From Sphingomonas ginkgonis (GTDB taxonomy: Bacteria > Pseudomonadota > Alphaproteobacteria > Sphingomonadales > Sphingomonadaceae), in the NCBI RefSeq assembly GCF_003970925.1, contig NZ_RWJF01000001.1, forward strand, positions 2,660,501 through 2,724,500: a stretch of 64,000 nucleotides of DNA, written 5' to 3'. Positions 62,534 through 64,000 of this stretch are shown piece after piece; position 1 is the first letter of the stretch; every line of letters begins with the position of its first letter. Below the pieces are notes generated by a model. The model did not search any database. It worked only from the letters and a program-made list of their open reading frames with translations, and was not told the origin of the DNA. The position numbers and the translations under genes are program-made.

Positions 62534-62587
62534 TTAGGCATGCACCTCGGCGGAGGCGACGCTCACCGACTGGGGACAATGAGACAT
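62534..62587 (-). CDS. 17-aa microORF with an ideal ribosome binding site
   Basis: MSHCPQSVSVASAEVHA, TAA stop. AGGAGGT is 6 nt from the ATG, the best SD in the window. It lies between the phaZ stop (68 bp before) and a terminator (34 bp after), so is expressed on the phaZ transcript or from its own promoter. No homologues known to me. Confidence 0.5.
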   Translation of the reverse strand: MSHCPQSVSVASAEVHA

Positions 62588-62655
62588 CAGACCACCTCCT
62601 TTCAGTTGTTGAACACTGTCAGCAAGATGGCCCGCTCGCCTGCGGTTTCAAGGGC

Positions 62656-63885
62656 TTAGCCGTTCGCGGCGATGAACTGTTCGACGACCGGCGCGATCAT
62701 CTCGCGCCAGCGACGGCCGTTGAAGATGCCGTAGTGGCCGACCCCGTCCGCCATATAGTAGAGCTTCTTGCTCGCCGGGAGCCTGGTCGCGATGTCGAGC
62801 GCGGCCTTGGTCTGGCCGAGCCCGCTGATGTCGTCGCGCTCACCCTCGATCGCCAGCAGTGCCGTGTCGCGGATCGCCGCCGGGTCGACCTTGCGGCCGC
62901 GATGGGTCAGCAGCCCGCGGGGCAGCAGGTGGTTCTGGAACACCGCATCGATCGTCTGCAGGTAGAATTCGGCGGTCATGTCGCAGACCGATCGATATTC
63001 GTCGTAGAACTTCCGAGTCGCGTCGGCGCTCTCGTCGTCGCCGACCACGAGATGCTTGAACATCTCCCAGTGGCTGATGAGGTGGCTGCCGAGGTTCATC
63101 GTCATGAAGCCGGCGAGCTGGAGGAAGCCCGGATAGACCTTCCGCCCGACGCCCGGGTAGGTCATCGGGACAGTCGCGATGACGTTGCGCTGGAACCAGG
63201 CGTGCGGGCGCTGGGTGGCCAGCGTGTTGACCGCGGTCGGCGCCTCGCGGGTGTCGATCGGGCCGCCCATCATGGTCAGGGTCGCGGGCCGGTTGGGGTG
63301 CTTGTCCGCGCCCATGATCGCGGTTGCCGCATAGGCCGGAACCGAGGGCTGGCACACCGCCAGCATGTGCGGCCGCTCGCCGCCCTGCCCGATCGTCTCG
63401 AGGAACTCGACCAGATAGTCGATATAGTCGTCGAGGTCGAAGCCGCCCTCCGACAGCGGGACGAGCTTCGCGTCGCGCCAGTCGGTGATGTAGACGTCGT
63501 GACCCGGCAGCATCCGCTCGACCGTGCCGCGCAGCAGCGTCGCGTAATGGCCCGACATGGGCGCGACGATCAGCAGCTTGGGCTGGTTCGCCGGCGCGCC
63601 CTCGCGGACGAAATGCTTGAGCTGGCCGAACGGCTTGCGGAGCACGATCTCCTCGCGCACCGGCAGCGTCTTGCCGCCGACCACCGTCTCGGTCAGGTGG
63701 AACTCGGGCTTGCCGCGCGGCGCGGCAGCATGGGCGAACACTTCCAGACTGGCCGCAGCGATCGGGCCCATGTGCCCGTAGCTGAACGGATTGGCCGGGT
63801 TCGACAGCCAGCCGGCTGACAGATTGGCCAAATGAGAAGCGCCCGCGAGCAGCGAGCGCTGCATCTCATAGGCATCGTAGAGCAT
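62656..63885 (-). CDS. phaZ: Intracellular polyhydroxyalkanoate depolymerase
   Basis: 409 aa. FSYGHMGPIAAASLEVFAHA at the start, LIVAPMSGHYATLLRGTVER, nucleophile Cys178 in AVCQPSVPAYAA (Cys replaces Ser, as in PhaZ1 of Ralstonia), HDVYITDWRDAK, and the C-terminal YYMADGVGHYGIFNGRRW His. Mobilises stored PHB. GGAAGGG is upstream of ATG. PHA genes (phaC, phaR) are not in the window. A 17-aa microORF follows. Confidence 0.93.
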   Translation of the reverse strand: MLYDAYEMQRSLLAGASHLANLSAGWLSNPANPFSYGHMGPIAAASLEVFAHAAAPRGKPEFHLTETVVGGKTLPVREEIVLRKPFGQLKHFVREGAPANQPKLLIVAPMSGHYATLLRGTVERMLPGHDVYITDWRDAKLVPLSEGGFDLDDYIDYLVEFLETIGQGGERPHMLAVCQPSVPAYAATAIMGADKHPNRPATLTMMGGPIDTREAPTAVNTLATQRPHAWFQRNVIATVPMTYPGVGRKVYPGFLQLAGFMTMNLGSHLISHWEMFKHLVVGDDESADATRKFYDEYRSVCDMTAEFYLQTIDAVFQNHLLPRGLLTHRGRKVDPAAIRDTALLAIEGERDDISGLGQTKAALDIATRLPASKKLYYMADGVGHYGIFNGRRWREMIAPVVEQFIAANG

Positions 63886-63910
63886 GAATGTCCCTTCCCC
63901 GGACCAATGC

Positions 63911-63923
63911 TTGTGCAGCGCAA
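63911..63923. promoter_or_regulatory. Candidate PhaR-like operator
   Basis: TTGTGC-A-GCGCAA is an almost perfect 13-bp dyad (one mismatch) 26 bp upstream of the phaZ start. It resembles TGC/GCA-type sites used by PhaR repressors in PHA genes. Position fits a promoter-proximal repressor site. The rest of 63886-64000 shows no gene. Confidence 0.4.
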
Positions 63924-64000
63924 AAGGTCCGCTTGCAAGGCAATCCGCCGATTGGTTCGGGTGCGGCGCACAAGATTGTTGTCCCTCTTCTAGGCTGCTA

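Noticed and set aside
61032-62579. A 515-codon antisense open frame opposite the DHA2 exporter
   Set aside because: Composition is antisense-like (Gln/Arg/Gly/Ala) with no domain; the exporter strand has TM helices and MFS motifs.

Overview
The window is a GC-rich (roughly two thirds G+C by eye) stretch of alphaproteobacterial chromosome. Gene content points to the Sphingomonadaceae (Sphingomonas or a close relative): a TorF-type porin with glnK and amt, DUF3297, an S24 peptidase-type repressor, TamA/TamB, small lineage-typical hypotheticals, and an oxidative galactose pathway. No rRNA, tRNA, CRISPR array or prophage was seen. Genes are dense, often with 1-4 bp start/stop overlaps (TGATG, ATGA, GTGA).

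Layout. 1-6.7 kb (minus strand): SH3-domain secreted protein, nitronate monooxygenase-like enzyme, Tyr/Gly-rich glycine-zipper protein, then a long operon lemA - two TPM-domain proteins - Nudix hydrolase - metallophosphoesterase - nadC. 6.8-10.3 kb: mscL, a GST, and a phage-shock-like locus (leader peptide, pspA, pspC, pspB-like) with a candidate sigma-54 promoter. 10.4-23.7 kb: metC, branched-chain 2-oxoacid dehydrogenase E1a/E1b/E2, azoR with a divergent HxlR regulator, an AceE-like E1 enzyme, a MaoC hydratase, acetyl-CoA synthetase and an MHS transporter. This set looks like branched-chain amino acid and acetate catabolism. 23.7-35.6 kb: a galactose/galactoside locus (dgoA, dgoK, a GH1-like enzyme, dgoD, galactose dehydrogenase, a GH43-like enzyme, a lactonase and a FucP-type sugar transporter), interrupted by torF-glnK-amt. 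35.6-42.8 kb: two tiny ORFs, glnA, a tandem PilZ protein with a hairpin-sequestered ribosome binding site, a large membrane protein and two transporters. 42.8-49 kb: tamB and tamA.

50.27-53.04 kb: the most notable feature. A complete IS1595-family mobile element, visibly less GC-rich than its surroundings, has 25-bp terminal inverted repeats (22 of 25 matching) and a perfect 8-bp target duplication. It carries the transposase plus four cargo ORFs: a HEPN-like protein, a DUF2335 membrane protein, a 78-aa protein and a 48-aa protein coupled to the transposase. It has landed in the divergent control region between a LexA-like S24 repressor and a small DNA-binding-like gene. Removing it restores a regular array of TAGG/CCTA half-sites.

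53.1-64 kb: small hypotheticals, a PfpI-type protein, topoisomerase IB, an MscS channel, a MaoC/thiolase pair, a catalase-like protein, a slipin, a DHA2 exporter, a 17-aa microORF, and phaZ with a possible PhaR-type operator.

All names rest on recognition of families from the translated sequence. No database search was possible.
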